Shown here: piece after piece, positions 6,905-14,456 of the stretch
Numbering within the stretch: the stretch's first letter is position 1
How the letters are laid out: the number at the start of each line of letters is the position of its first letter
NCBI GenBank assembly: GCA_004557565.1
Contig: SFGS01000015.1
Coordinates: 1 to 36,801, forward strand
From: Bacteroidales bacterium
Lineage (GTDB): Bacteria; Bacteroidota; Bacteroidia; Bacteroidales; Muribaculaceae
Direction of reading: 5' to 3'
Length of the DNA stretch: 36,801 bases
Translations under genes and position numbers: made by a program
Notes under the pieces: generated by a model
Database searches by the model: none
The model's input: only the letters and a program-made list of their open reading frames with translations
Told to the model about the DNA's origin: nothing

Positions 6905-8947
6905 TTACCAAACGATAGCACGTTCGGCAGGAGCAAGCCACATCTTGTCGCCTTCCTTCACACCGAATGCGTCGTACCAGGTGTCGATGTTGCGCAAAGT
7001 GGCGTTCACACGGTTGCGGCCGATTGAGTGTGGGTCGCTCTTGGTTTGCTGATAGATGGCTTCTTCAGTCATGTGTTCAGCCCAGATGCGGCCGTAGCTC
7101 AAATAGAAGCGTTGCGCTGGGGTGAAACCGTCAATTTCCTTACCTTCTTGGAATTGCTGAGTGGTCTTGAACGCATCGTAAGAGATACGCAAACCGCCTT
7201 GGTCGGCGATGTTCTCGCCAAGGGTGAGGTGACCGTTAGCCTTCAAGTCGCCCACCACGGTGATTTGGTCGAATTGGGCGGCGAGTTTTTCAGCGGCTGC
7301 GGTGAAGCGTTTGCTGTCGCCGGCTGTCCACCAGTCCACCATATTGCCATCGGCGTTGAAGTTACGGCCTTGGTCGTCGAATCCGTGAGTCATTTCGTGG
7401 CCAATCACCACACCGATAGCACCATAGTTGGTAGCGTCGTCGGCATTCACATCAAAGAAAGGTGCTTGCAGAATGGCTGCTGGGAAGCAGATTTCGTTGG
7501 TGGTTGGGTTGTAGTAAGCGTTCACGGTTTGTGGAGTCATGCCCCATTCGCTCTTATCCACTGGCTTGCCGAATTTCTCAAGATTGCGGAGAGTTTCCAC
7601 ATAGGTAGCGGCAGCCACGTTGTCGTAAAGCGACTTGGCTGGGTCGATAGTCAGTTTGCTGTAGTCGCGCCACTTGTCAGGATAGCCCACCTTCACGGTG
7701 AATGAGTTGAGCTTCACCAAAGCGTTGATTTTGGTGGTGTCGTTCATCCAAGTGAGGTTGGCGATACGGGTAGCGAGAGCCTTACGCAAGTTGTCAATCA
7801 GTTTCAGCATCTTCGCCTTGCTTTCGCCGGCAAAGTATTTGTTCACATAGAGTTCGCCCACTGCCTCACCGAGCAAACTGTTAGGGAAGCCGAGTGCGCG
7901 TTTCCAGCGAGCCTTCTGCTCCTTCTGACCGTTGAGCAAACGGCCGTAGAAGTCGAAGTTAGCATTCACGAAGTCGTCGCTCAGCACGCTGGTGCTGCTC
8001 TTGATAATCAAACCTGCCACATAATATTTTATGTCTTGTTCGGAGAGGGTGCTCATCAACTTCTGAGCCACAGCCATCACCTTAGGCTCGGTCAGAATCA
8101 CTTGCTTCACATCCTTCACGCCCATCAGTTCAAAGTATTTAGCCCACTGAATAGCAGGATAGTCCTTTTGGAGCATATCGATGGTATAGATGTTGTAGAG
8201 CTTATTGTAGTCGCGAGCTTCAGCGCGGCTCATCTTAGCCTCAGCAAACTGATATTCAATATTGTAAATCACCTTAGCGGCCTTTTCAGCCTCTTTCTTC
8301 TTGTAGCCGCTCAGTTGGAAAATCTTAGAGAGATACGCACGGTAAGCCTCTTGCTTCTTCTTGCTGTCGGCGTCGGTGTTCAAATAGTAGTCGCGGTCGG
8401 GCAGACCAGATGTGCCGGCGCTCAGCCACATCACATTCAAATCGCTGTTCTTCAAGTCGGTGTCCACGCCGATGCCGAAGAAAGGATTGCCCTTATACAA
8501 GTGCTGGTCAGCGATAAACGCAGTGAAATCAGCCTTCTTGCTGAAAGCCTTCACCTTGTCGAGGTCCTTTTGCAATGGAGCGGCACCCTCTTTGTTCAGG
8601 CGAACACTATCCATAGCCATATTGTAGAGGTCAGCCACCTTCTGCCCAACAGAGCCGAAAGCGTGCTTTTCCTTCGAGAGATTCTCAAAAAGTTCACGGA
8701 TTTGCTTACGGTTAGTTTCAGCCAAATCGTTAAACACACCGTAGCTTGAGTATTCAGGCTTCATAGGATTAGCCTTCAACCAGCCACCGCCAGCATACTG
8801 ATAGAAGTCGTCGCCTGGACGCACACTCATATCCATGTCAGCCTTATTCACACCATGCACAGCACCCTGCGCAGCGGCAGGAGCCTGAGCGTCGGCAGCC
8901 AAAGCCGCAACAGCCAAAGCCGCCACCATAGTAATTTTCTTCATCAT
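6905..8947 (-). CDS. M13 family zinc metallopeptidase (PepO/neprilysin-like)
   Basis: This is a secreted or periplasmic zinc endopeptidase of the neprilysin family that cleaves peptides, 680 aa from ATG 8947. A GTG two codons upstream and a second ATG at 8944 are alternatives. The signal peptide probably ends near ADAQA. The large N-terminal M13 domain contains the start landmark RPGDDFYQYAGGGWL. The catalytic domain shows the substrate-binding motif NAYYNP (476-481), zinc site HEMTH (H517, E518, H521) followed by GFDDQGRNF, and the third ligand E578 in GENIAD. It ends in the typical short hydrophobic tail with terminal W. Length and motifs are intact. A well-formed promoter lies at 9009-9038. 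Confidence 0.95.
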   Translation of the reverse strand: MMKKITMVAALAVAALAADAQAPAAAQGAVHGVNKADMDMSVRPGDDFYQYAGGGWLKANPMKPEYSSYGVFNDLAETNRKQIRELFENLSKEKHAFGSVGQKVADLYNMAMDSVRLNKEGAAPLQKDLDKVKAFSKKADFTAFIADQHLYKGNPFFGIGVDTDLKNSDLNVMWLSAGTSGLPDRDYYLNTDADSKKKQEAYRAYLSKIFQLSGYKKKEAEKAAKVIYNIEYQFAEAKMSRAEARDYNKLYNIYTIDMLQKDYPAIQWAKYFELMGVKDVKQVILTEPKVMAVAQKLMSTLSEQDIKYYVAGLIIKSSTSVLSDDFVNANFDFYGRLLNGQKEQKARWKRALGFPNSLLGEAVGELYVNKYFAGESKAKMLKLIDNLRKALATRIANLTWMNDTTKINALVKLNSFTVKVGYPDKWRDYSKLTIDPAKSLYDNVAAATYVETLRNLEKFGKPVDKSEWGMTPQTVNAYYNPTTNEICFPAAILQAPFFDVNADDATNYGAIGVVIGHEMTHGFDDQGRNFNADGNMVDWWTAGDSKRFTAAAEKLAAQFDQITVVGDLKANGHLTLGENIADQGGLRISYDAFKTTQQFQEGKEIDGFTPAQRFYLSYGRIWAEHMTEEAIYQQTKSDPHSIGRNRVNATLRNIDTWYDAFGVKEGDKMWLAPAERAIVW

Positions 8948-9008
8948 AATCACATAATTAAAAAAATCTCAAAAATTTCTTCTCAAAAAAAGAACCATAA
9001 CATTTCTG

Positions 9009-9038
9009 CAAATTTACAAAAAAAACCCAAACCACCAA
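9009..9038 (-). promoter_or_regulatory. Promoter of M13 peptidase gene
   Basis: On the minus strand, TTG (9036-9038), a 19-nt spacer and TAAATTTG (9009-9016) match the Bacteroidota consensus, about 62 nt upstream of the start codon. Confidence 0.65.
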
Positions 9039-9080
9039 CAAAAAATCCCCACCCCCACACCCCACACTTTCTTATCATCC

Positions 9081-9241
9081 GAGCACTCAGAGCACTCAGA
9101 GAAGCTGGCTAACGCCAGCCCCCACCAAACCCCAGTCCCCACCATCTCCTCCAAAATCCGAGTGCTCCGAGTTGCTCCGAGTGCTCCCAAAATCCCCACC
9201 CCAAAAAATCCGAGTTGCTCCGAGTGCTCCGAGCTGCTCCC
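9081..9241. repeat. Upstream TCCGAGTGC repeat cluster with inverted copies
   Basis: 9157-9187 and 9209-9240 each hold three 9/10-bp units of the type TCCGAGTGC or TCCGAGTTGC/TCCGAGCTGC, capped by TCC and separated by a C/A-rich spacer. At 9081-9101 the same unit occurs in reverse complement (GAGCACTCAGAGCACTC), followed by the hairpin GCTGGC-TAAC-GCCAGC (9104-9119). Transcripts could therefore fold back between the inverted and direct copies. The array has no convincing coding potential. Confidence 0.85.
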
Positions 9242-9357
9242 AAAATCCCCCACAAAAAAATCCACAAAAGCAAAAAAATCAAAAAAATCCCCCAAAAATC
9301 TCCTAATCCCCAAGATTTTCCCTACCTTTATCATCCCCAACCATTTAATAATTAAGT

Positions 9358-9909
9358 ATGTCAGAATTCATTCCGCATAAGGGCTATTACCGCAATTTGA
9401 TAGTCTATCAGATAAGTGAAATCATCTACGATATCACCTATGTGTTCACGCAGCGCTTCTTGCAAAGAGGCGACCGCACCATCGACCAAATGATACAAGC
9501 AGCCCGAAGTGGAAAGCAAAATATAGCTGAAGGCAGCAGTGCAGGCACCACATCGAAAGAGACCGAAATCAAACTCACCAATGTGGCAAAAGCCAGTCTA
9601 CAAGAACTATTGCTCGACTACGAAGACTACCTGCGAGTGCGAGATTTAGAGATTTGGGATAAGGAAAGCGAAAAAGCCCTCATCACCCGAAAAATCTGCG
9701 CCACCAACCGCGACAGCGCCTACTACCGCGAAGCCGTAAAAATCAGAAGCGACGAAACGGTAGCAAATATCGCCATCATCCTCATCCACCAAGCCGACAC
9801 CCTACTCAAAAAACTCATCAACCGCCAAAAACAAGATTTCTTACAACAAGGCGGCATCAGAGAACAAATGTCTCAAGCCCGAAAATCCTACAGAACCAAT
9901 CAAAAATAA
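9358..9909 (+). CDS. Four-helix-bundle protein (23S-IVS/Avd-like, suffix-domain type)
   Basis: This 183-aa protein resembles the four-helix-bundle family found in 23S rRNA intervening sequences and as accessory proteins (Avd) of diversity-generating retroelements. Visible are the usual start (YRNLIVYQISEIIYDITYVFTQRF), the helix-turn signature QAARSGKQNIAEGSSAGTTSKETEIKLTNVA with the conserved IAEG, and then a helix LQELLLDYEDYLR. The ~80-residue C-terminal extension, with helical ADTLLKKLINRQ, fits the Bacteroidota suffix-domain version. No reverse transcriptase or variable repeat is in the window. The gene sits between clustered repeats on both sides (9157-9240 and 9937-10245), suggesting a cassette. 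A weak -7 box (TACCTTTA, 9323-9330) precedes it. Members of this family are thought to bind nucleic acid; the actual role here is unknown. Confidence 0.85.
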   Translation: MSEFIPHKGYYRNLIVYQISEIIYDITYVFTQRFLQRGDRTIDQMIQAARSGKQNIAEGSSAGTTSKETEIKLTNVAKASLQELLLDYEDYLRVRDLEIWDKESEKALITRKICATNRDSAYYREAVKIRSDETVANIAIILIHQADTLLKKLINRQKQDFLQQGGIREQMSQARKSYRTNQK

Positions 9910-9936
9910 TCCCAAAAAATCCCCATCCTCAAAAAA

Positions 9937-10245
9937 TCCGAGTGCTCCGAGCTGCTCCGAGTGCTCCGAGTGCTCCCCAAAAATCCCCACCCCTCAAAAA
10001 ATCCGAGTGCTCCGAGCTGCTCCGAGTGCTCCCAAAAAATCCCCACCCCTCAAAAAATCCGAGTGCTCCAAGCTGCTCCGAGTGCTCCCAAAAAAGCTAT
10101 CGTCCAAAAATCCCCACCCTCAAAATCCGAGTTGCTCCGAGTGCTCCGAGTTGCTCCGAGTTGCTCCGAGTGCTCCAAAAAAGCTATCGCAAAAAATCCA
10201 CCATCCCCAAAAAATCCGAGTGCTCCGAGCTGCTCCGAGTGCTCC
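9937..10245. repeat. Downstream TCCGAGTGC repeat array (five clusters)
   Basis: Five clusters begin near 9937, 10002, 10058, 10126 and 10214. Each is built of 3-5 units of TCCGAGTGC alternating with TCCGAGCTGC or TCCGAGTTGC and ends in TCC. Spacers of about 25-37 nt are near-identical C/A-rich sequence (AAAATCCCCACCC), three of them also carrying AAGCTATCG. All three forward frames stay open through the array only because the repeats lack stops. The long Ser/Pro/Cys-rich reading frames here are not believable genes. Confidence 0.9.
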
Positions 10246-10379
10246 CAAAAAAGCTATCGCCCCAAAAAAATCCCCACCCAAAGCCCCTCATCCTCTCCCA
10301 AGCCAAGCACCAATAGTGCGCTACAGCGCCTTACCATCACCTCTACCAAGCCCCATAAATGCCCCACACCATTTTGTCA

Positions 10380-10410
10380 TTGCCCCACGACCCACCACAC
10401 ACTATCTTTG
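10380..10410 (+). promoter_or_regulatory. Promoter of RecA-fold ATPase gene
   Basis: TTG (10380-10382), a 20-nt spacer and TATCTTTG (10403-10410) match the Bacteroidota consensus. Transcription would begin near 10417, downstream of the ATG at 10359, which argues for the ATG at 10434 as the true start. Confidence 0.65.
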
Positions 10411-10433
10411 CTTCCAAAAAAGCCAAATCAGCC

Positions 10434-12233
10434 ATGTTCACAAACACAATGCTTTTCAATTCCGCCTGCGAAACCGAAACATCTCGTCGTCGTAGGCTAT
10501 ACGCCGAAAATTCCCACAGCGAATATATCGCCGAAACTCACACCAACGAAAAGGAAATCGAGCGCATCGCCGAAAATTCCCTTCTTATGCCATTGATGCG
10601 CGATGCGTGGGTTGATGGCATTCCTGCCCCTTCCACTTTGTGGCATGGCTTGTGGAACGAAGGCGAAATCGCTTGTCTTTTCGGCGATCCAAACATCGGC
10701 AAATCACTGCTTGCCAATCAAATCGCCAACGAGGCAGCCGCCATGGGGCATCAAGTCCTCTATGTCGATTTCGAAAACCCCGACATACATTTCCACTCAC
10801 GCTACACCTCCAAAGAAGAAACATTCATTGGTAATTACGGAAATATCCACTATGTTGGGCTCCGCTTCGACACAGCCCACTCAGCCTCTTACACTATCGA
10901 GCAAAAATTTCAAGCCATTCAAGACGCAATCCTCGTCCACCGCACACCTGTGGTTATTATCGACGACATCTCTCACATTCTCCCTGCCAAGTTTTCCGAG
11001 CGTTCGCAAAGCATTCTTCACCAACTTCGCCACTTGGCACAAAATTGGCATGTGGCAATTCTTGTGCTCGCACACACTCGTTATCATCGCCCCGATACGC
11101 CGCTTTCCATCACCCATCTTGCTGGCTCGCGTGAATTTTCCTTCGCTTTCGATTCCATTTTTGCGCTCGGAAAAGTCACCAACGAACTTCCTGCCACCGA
11201 CGGCGAAGCCCTCGTTCCCACCCATTATATCCGCCAGTTCAAGGCACGAGCAGCAGCCATCACCTATGATGAAGACCATGTGATGCGACTGCACCTAAAC
11301 AAACGCCCAGGCACGGAACTCGCATTCCATATCATCGACAACTTCGGCATCGAAGCCCAACTCATCACGCCCTCACATCTTTATCCCGACAGCGAAATCC
11401 TCACCCAAATTCTTCAACTCCACATTCAAGGGCTATCCCTTCGTCAAATAGCCACTCAACTCAGCATATCCCCATCATTCGTGTTTCGCACCATTTCACG
11501 ACAAGGCGCACGCATCGAGCGCATGAAATCTTCCACCGAAGCAAATTCAAATTCCACCACAGAAAGTGTTTCAGGTGTTTCGGGTGTTTCAGGTGTTTCA
11601 GGTGTTTCAAGTGTTTCAAGTGCTCCTTCTCCTCAAACCACCCCAGCGGAAGACACTTCAGAGACGCCAATCTCTCCAATCATCAAAGCACTAAAAGAAA
11701 TGGTAGCCGCCACTGGCATACCTACCCTTGCCACGCCATACATCCACGCCAATTCTCCATTCAAAGAAGTGTTCCAGCACCCCGAAATCTTCAAAGCCCA
11801 CCGTTTCTCTTTCGCTTGCCCACATTATTATGAATCACTCATCAAGCAGCATTGCAGCCTGTCGCAACTCATGGCGAAACCCAGTGCGTCGCTCCAAGTT
11901 TATGATTACGACATCGACTCCGAATCGCCAATAATGCGTCGAGGCACCCTCGTTTACAATACCTCAACACGCCAACTCGGCATACTCCCAGCCCATGGCG
12001 AAAGCATGGAGCCTTATCCTCACGTATTTCCAGAAGGCACCACCTCCGAAATGCTCACCCAAGCCCTCTACGCCCAAGTTGCCCAGCACGCCACCCAAGA
12101 AACCTCCCCCGATTCCCCACACAGCGTGTGCGATAGTGCTTCTTCACAGCAAACGTCCGTCCCCAATCCTGCCACCCTTATTCCCCACAATCTGCTTCCC
12201 CTCATTTTCCCTAAATTCAAGCAGAGAGAATAG
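10434..12233 (+). CDS. RecA-like AAA ATPase with HTH and low-complexity linker
   Basis: This 599-aa protein resembles the RepA/AAA_25 type of RecA-fold ATPases found in Bacteroidota mobile elements. Walker A is GDPNIGKS (84-91), the nucleotide-sensing strand VLYVDFENP follows (108-116), Walker B is VVIIDD (173-178), and LVLAHTR (211-217) fits the RecA-like sensor strand. Residues 333-355 (GLSLRQIATQLSISPSFVFRTIS) look like a helix-turn-helix. Residues 379-396 are a Val-Ser-Gly repeat coded by DNA nonamers. The rest is unrecognised. Start at 10434 was chosen because the promoter lies between it and an upstream in-frame ATG. No replication initiator, integrase or relaxase is nearby, so a role in replication or in a defunct mobile element is inference. 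Confidence 0.78.
   Translation: MFTNTMLFNSACETETSRRRRLYAENSHSEYIAETHTNEKEIERIAENSLLMPLMRDAWVDGIPAPSTLWHGLWNEGEIACLFGDPNIGKSLLANQIANEAAAMGHQVLYVDFENPDIHFHSRYTSKEETFIGNYGNIHYVGLRFDTAHSASYTIEQKFQAIQDAILVHRTPVVIIDDISHILPAKFSERSQSILHQLRHLAQNWHVAILVLAHTRYHRPDTPLSITHLAGSREFSFAFDSIFALGKVTNELPATDGEALVPTHYIRQFKARAAAITYDEDHVMRLHLNKRPGTELAFHIIDNFGIEAQLITPSHLYPDSEILTQILQLHIQGLSLRQIATQLSISPSFVFRTISRQGARIERMKSSTEANSNSTTESVSGVSGVSGVSGVSSVSSAPSPQTTPAEDTSETPISPIIKALKEMVAATGIPTLATPYIHANSPFKEVFQHPEIFKAHRFSFACPHYYESLIKQHCSLSQLMAKPSASLQVYDYDIDSESPIMRRGTLVYNTSTRQLGILPAHGESMEPYPHVFPEGTTSEMLTQALYAQVAQHATQETSPDSPHSVCDSASSQQTSVPNPATLIPHNLLPLIFPKFKQRE
11566..11626 (+). repeat. Intragenic tandem nonamer repeat
   Basis: Six consecutive copies of GTGTTTCAG/GTGTTTCGG/GTGTTTCAA are followed by GTGCTCC, inside the ATPase gene and in frame, encoding VSG/VSS repeats. 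The last unit (AAGTGCTCC) resembles the AGTGCTCC core of the arrays upstream. Copy-number slippage would change linker length by three residues per unit without a frameshift. Confidence 0.85.
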
Positions 12234-12255
12234 TGCGTCTCTTAATATTCGGGGG

Positions 12256-12382
12256 AAAAAATTTGGAAATGATATACAAGTTGTCCCTGTGATTATTTAG
12301 TAATGATTGAAAAAAATCCCGTAGGGATTTCATCGCATCTTCTTCGGGACAACTTGTATATCATTGCCAAAAAATTTGGGGG
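12256..12382. repeat. Long-stem inverted repeat between ATPase gene and guaA
   Basis: 12268-12287 and 12346-12365 are perfect 20-nt inverted copies (AATGATATACAAGTTGTCCC and its complement). An internal 7-bp hairpin AAATCCC-GTA-GGGATTT lies at 12314-12330. The element is bracketed by direct copies of AAAAAATTTGG (12256-12266 and 12370-12380), which could be a target duplication. It may be a small MITE or a bidirectional structured RNA; it does not resemble a purine riboswitch. Confidence 0.7.
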
Positions 12383-12411
12383 GAGGGGTTTTATAATTGG
12401 GGGCAATGTGG

Positions 12412-12419
12412 TAACTTTG
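12412..12419 (+). promoter_or_regulatory. -7 box of guaA promoter
   Basis: TAACTTTG matches TAnnTTTG, 37 nt before the guaA start codon. No clear TTG lies at the -33 position. Confidence 0.5.
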
Positions 12420-12456
12420 TGGTGAAATTTAATTATAACTCCAACAGTCAAAATTC

Positions 12457-14001
12457 ATGCAGCAAAAAATTATCATCTTGGATTTCGGCTCGCAGACCAC
12501 TCAGTTGATTGGTCGTCGCGTGCGCGAACTCGACACGTTTTGCGAAATTTTGCCCTACAACAAGTTCCCTGTTGGCGATGAGTCGGTGATTGGTGTGATT
12601 CTTTCCGGTTCGCCCTATTCTGTTCACGACCCTGAAGCCTTTAAGGTGGATTTGAGCCAGTTCGTTGGCAAGGTGCCTGTGCTTGGCATCTGCTACGGGG
12701 CGCAGTACATATCCCACTGTGGCGGTGGCAAGGTGGAGAAAGCCGACTCTCGTGAGTACGGTCGTGCCCATCTTGAAGAATTTGATGCCTCAAATCCTCT
12801 GTTGAAGGGCTTTGAGCCAAATTCTCAGGTGTGGATGAGCCACGGCGACACCATCACGGCTATTCCTGCCGACTGCAAGGTGATTGCCTCGACCGCTAAT
12901 GTGAAATATGCCGCCTACGCCAGCACCACCAACCCTGTGTGGGCTGTGCAGTTCCACCCCGAAGTGTTCCACAGCCTACAAGGCACCCAGTTGCTCCGCA
13001 ATTTCGTGGTTGATATTTGCGGCAGCCGCCAAGAGTGGAGCGCAGCTTCGTTTGTGGATACCACCATCGCTGAACTGAGAGCGCAACTGGGCAACGACCG
13101 TGTGATTCTCGGTCTGTCGGGCGGTGTGGATTCGAGCGTGCTGGGCGTATTGCTCAACAAGGCTATCGGCAAAAACCTGACCTGTATTTTCGTGGACCAC
13201 GGTATGCTCCGCAAAAACGAGTTCCAACAGGTGCTCCACGACTATGAGGGACTGGGACTGAATGTGATTGGCGTTGATGCCAGCGAGAAATTCTTTGCCG
13301 ACCTTGAAGGTGTGACCGATCCTGAACAGAAGCGTAAAATCATCGGCCGCGACTTTGTGGAGGTGTTCAACGCCGAGGCGAAGAAGATTACCGACGCTAA
13401 ATGGCTGGCGCAAGGCACCATATATCCCGACCGCATCGAGAGCCTGAACATCACCGGCAAGGTGATTAAGAGCCACCACAATGTGGGCGGTCTGCCTGAA
13501 GAAATGCACTTGCAACTGTGCGAGCCGCTGAAGTGGCTCTTTAAGGACGAGGTGCGCCGTGTGGGCCGTCAGCTTGAAATGCCCGACCGCCTGATTAAGC
13601 GTCACCCATTCCCAGGGCCAGGCTTGGCAGTGCGCATTTTGGGCGACATCACCCGTGAGAAGGTGCAAATTCTGCAAGATGCCGACGATATCTATATCCG
13701 CCACATGCAGGAATACATCTGCGAAGATGGCGAACGCCTCTACGATAAGATTTGGCAAGCCGGCACTGTGCTGCTGAGCACTGTGCGCTCGGTGGGCGTG
13801 ATGGGCGACGAACGCACCTACGAACACCCTGTGGCACTGCGTGCGGTGACTTCGACCGACGCAATGACTGCCGATTGGGCACATCTTCCCTACGACTTTA
13901 TGGCTAAGGTGAGCAACGAGATTATCAACAAGGTGAAAGGCGTGAACCGCGTTTGCTACGACATCTCCTCAAAGCCACCAGCAACCATCGAATGGGAATA
14001 A
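12457..14001 (+). CDS. guaA: GMP synthase (glutamine-hydrolysing)
   Basis: GuaA converts XMP to GMP using ATP and glutamine in the cytoplasm, the last step of guanylate synthesis. It is 514 aa, the usual size. The N-terminal class I glutamine amidotransferase domain shows LDFGSQTTQLIGRRVRE, the nucleophile C79 in GICYGAQ and the rest of the triad H167/E169 in VQFHPEV. The ATP-pyrophosphatase domain has the PP-loop LSGGVDSSV (220-228). The C-terminal dimerisation domain contains KRHPFPGPGLAVRILG and ends with the typical KPPATIEWE. It appears to be monocistronic: a repeat element precedes it and a hairpin plus a MITE-like element follow. Confidence 0.98.
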   Translation: MQQKIIILDFGSQTTQLIGRRVRELDTFCEILPYNKFPVGDESVIGVILSGSPYSVHDPEAFKVDLSQFVGKVPVLGICYGAQYISHCGGGKVEKADSREYGRAHLEEFDASNPLLKGFEPNSQVWMSHGDTITAIPADCKVIASTANVKYAAYASTTNPVWAVQFHPEVFHSLQGTQLLRNFVVDICGSRQEWSAASFVDTTIAELRAQLGNDRVILGLSGGVDSSVLGVLLNKAIGKNLTCIFVDHGMLRKNEFQQVLHDYEGLGLNVIGVDASEKFFADLEGVTDPEQKRKIIGRDFVEVFNAEAKKITDAKWLAQGTIYPDRIESLNITGKVIKSHHNVGGLPEEMHLQLCEPLKWLFKDEVRRVGRQLEMPDRLIKRHPFPGPGLAVRILGDITREKVQILQDADDIYIRHMQEYICEDGERLYDKIWQAGTVLLSTVRSVGVMGDERTYEHPVALRAVTSTDAMTADWAHLPYDFMAKVSNEIINKVKGVNRVCYDISSKPPATIEWE

Positions 14002-14101
14002 TTCCCCCGCCCCACGCTAATTCCAATTCCTCACACAGATCTCACACAGAAGAAAGTGGACAATAGGGGCTTGAAATTTTGGAAGTTAAGAAGTTAAAGA
14101 A

Positions 14102-14145
14102 GTTAAGGAGTTAAGACGGCACTTTTGCCGTTCCTTATCCTTAAC
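14102..14145 (+). terminator. Possible hairpin terminator after guaA
   Basis: Nested stems GTTAAGGA/TCCTTAAC (14102-14109 with 14138-14145) and ACGGCA/TGCCGT form a hairpin about 100 nt after guaA. It lacks a clean U-tract and overlaps the left end of the MITE-like element, so its termination role is uncertain. The preceding bases carry several AAGTTAAG-type short repeats. Confidence 0.35.
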
Positions 14146-14333
14146 CCCAAATCGGTCATTAGGACGTGAAAGGATTTTTTAGATCACTTCTTGCGGTCTT
14201 TCGGTTTTAATAAGATGCCTTTTGCTTGTTTTTAATTTCGTAATAGCTCGCTATCACTCATTAAAAGACAAACAAAATTCATTCTTCTAAAAATCAGAAA
14301 TACCACAAGTCCTAATGACCGATTTGGGGTTAA
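14141..14333. mobile_element. MITE-like element with 25-bp perfect terminal inverted repeats
   Basis: 14141-14165 (TTAACCCCAAATCGGTCATT and five more bases) and 14309-14333 are perfect inverted copies bounding a 193-bp element with no coding capacity. A nearly full copy in reverse orientation is at 1-137, and the right-hand end is repeated at 26341-26427. Size, terminal repeats and dispersal fit a non-autonomous miniature transposon. No transposase is in the window. It accounts for much of the 455-nt gap between guaA and the next gene. The flanks also carry inverted copies of a CAGATCTCACA motif (around 14036-14048 and 14419-14432). Confidence 0.75.
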
Positions 14334-14456
14334 CTTCTTTCTTTTGTCTATATCCATGTGCCCCCTTCGCCCACAAAAGCCGTAGAGCATCTGTGAGATT
14401 TTCCGCCCACTAAAGAAAATCCTGTGAGATCTGTGGAATCTGTGTGATGAAAGAAA

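Noticed and set aside
9358..9909. Diversity-generating retroelement
   Set aside because: Only an Avd-like protein is present; no reverse transcriptase, template repeat or variable repeat is found in the window.
9937..10245. CRISPR-like array (about 31-nt repeats with 25-37-nt spacers)
   Set aside because: The spacers are near-identical C/A-rich sequence, the repeats are themselves built of 9/10-bp units, and there are no cas genes.
9942..10596. Long overlapping forward reading frames rich in Ser, Pro, Cys and Leu
   Set aside because: They arise because the repeat array has no stop codons in any forward frame; there is no start signal, and the promoter at 10380-10410 serves the ATPase.
12256..12456. 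Purine riboswitch upstream of guaA
   Set aside because: The structure is a simple long inverted repeat lying before the -7 box, and no three-way junction aptamer pattern is seen.
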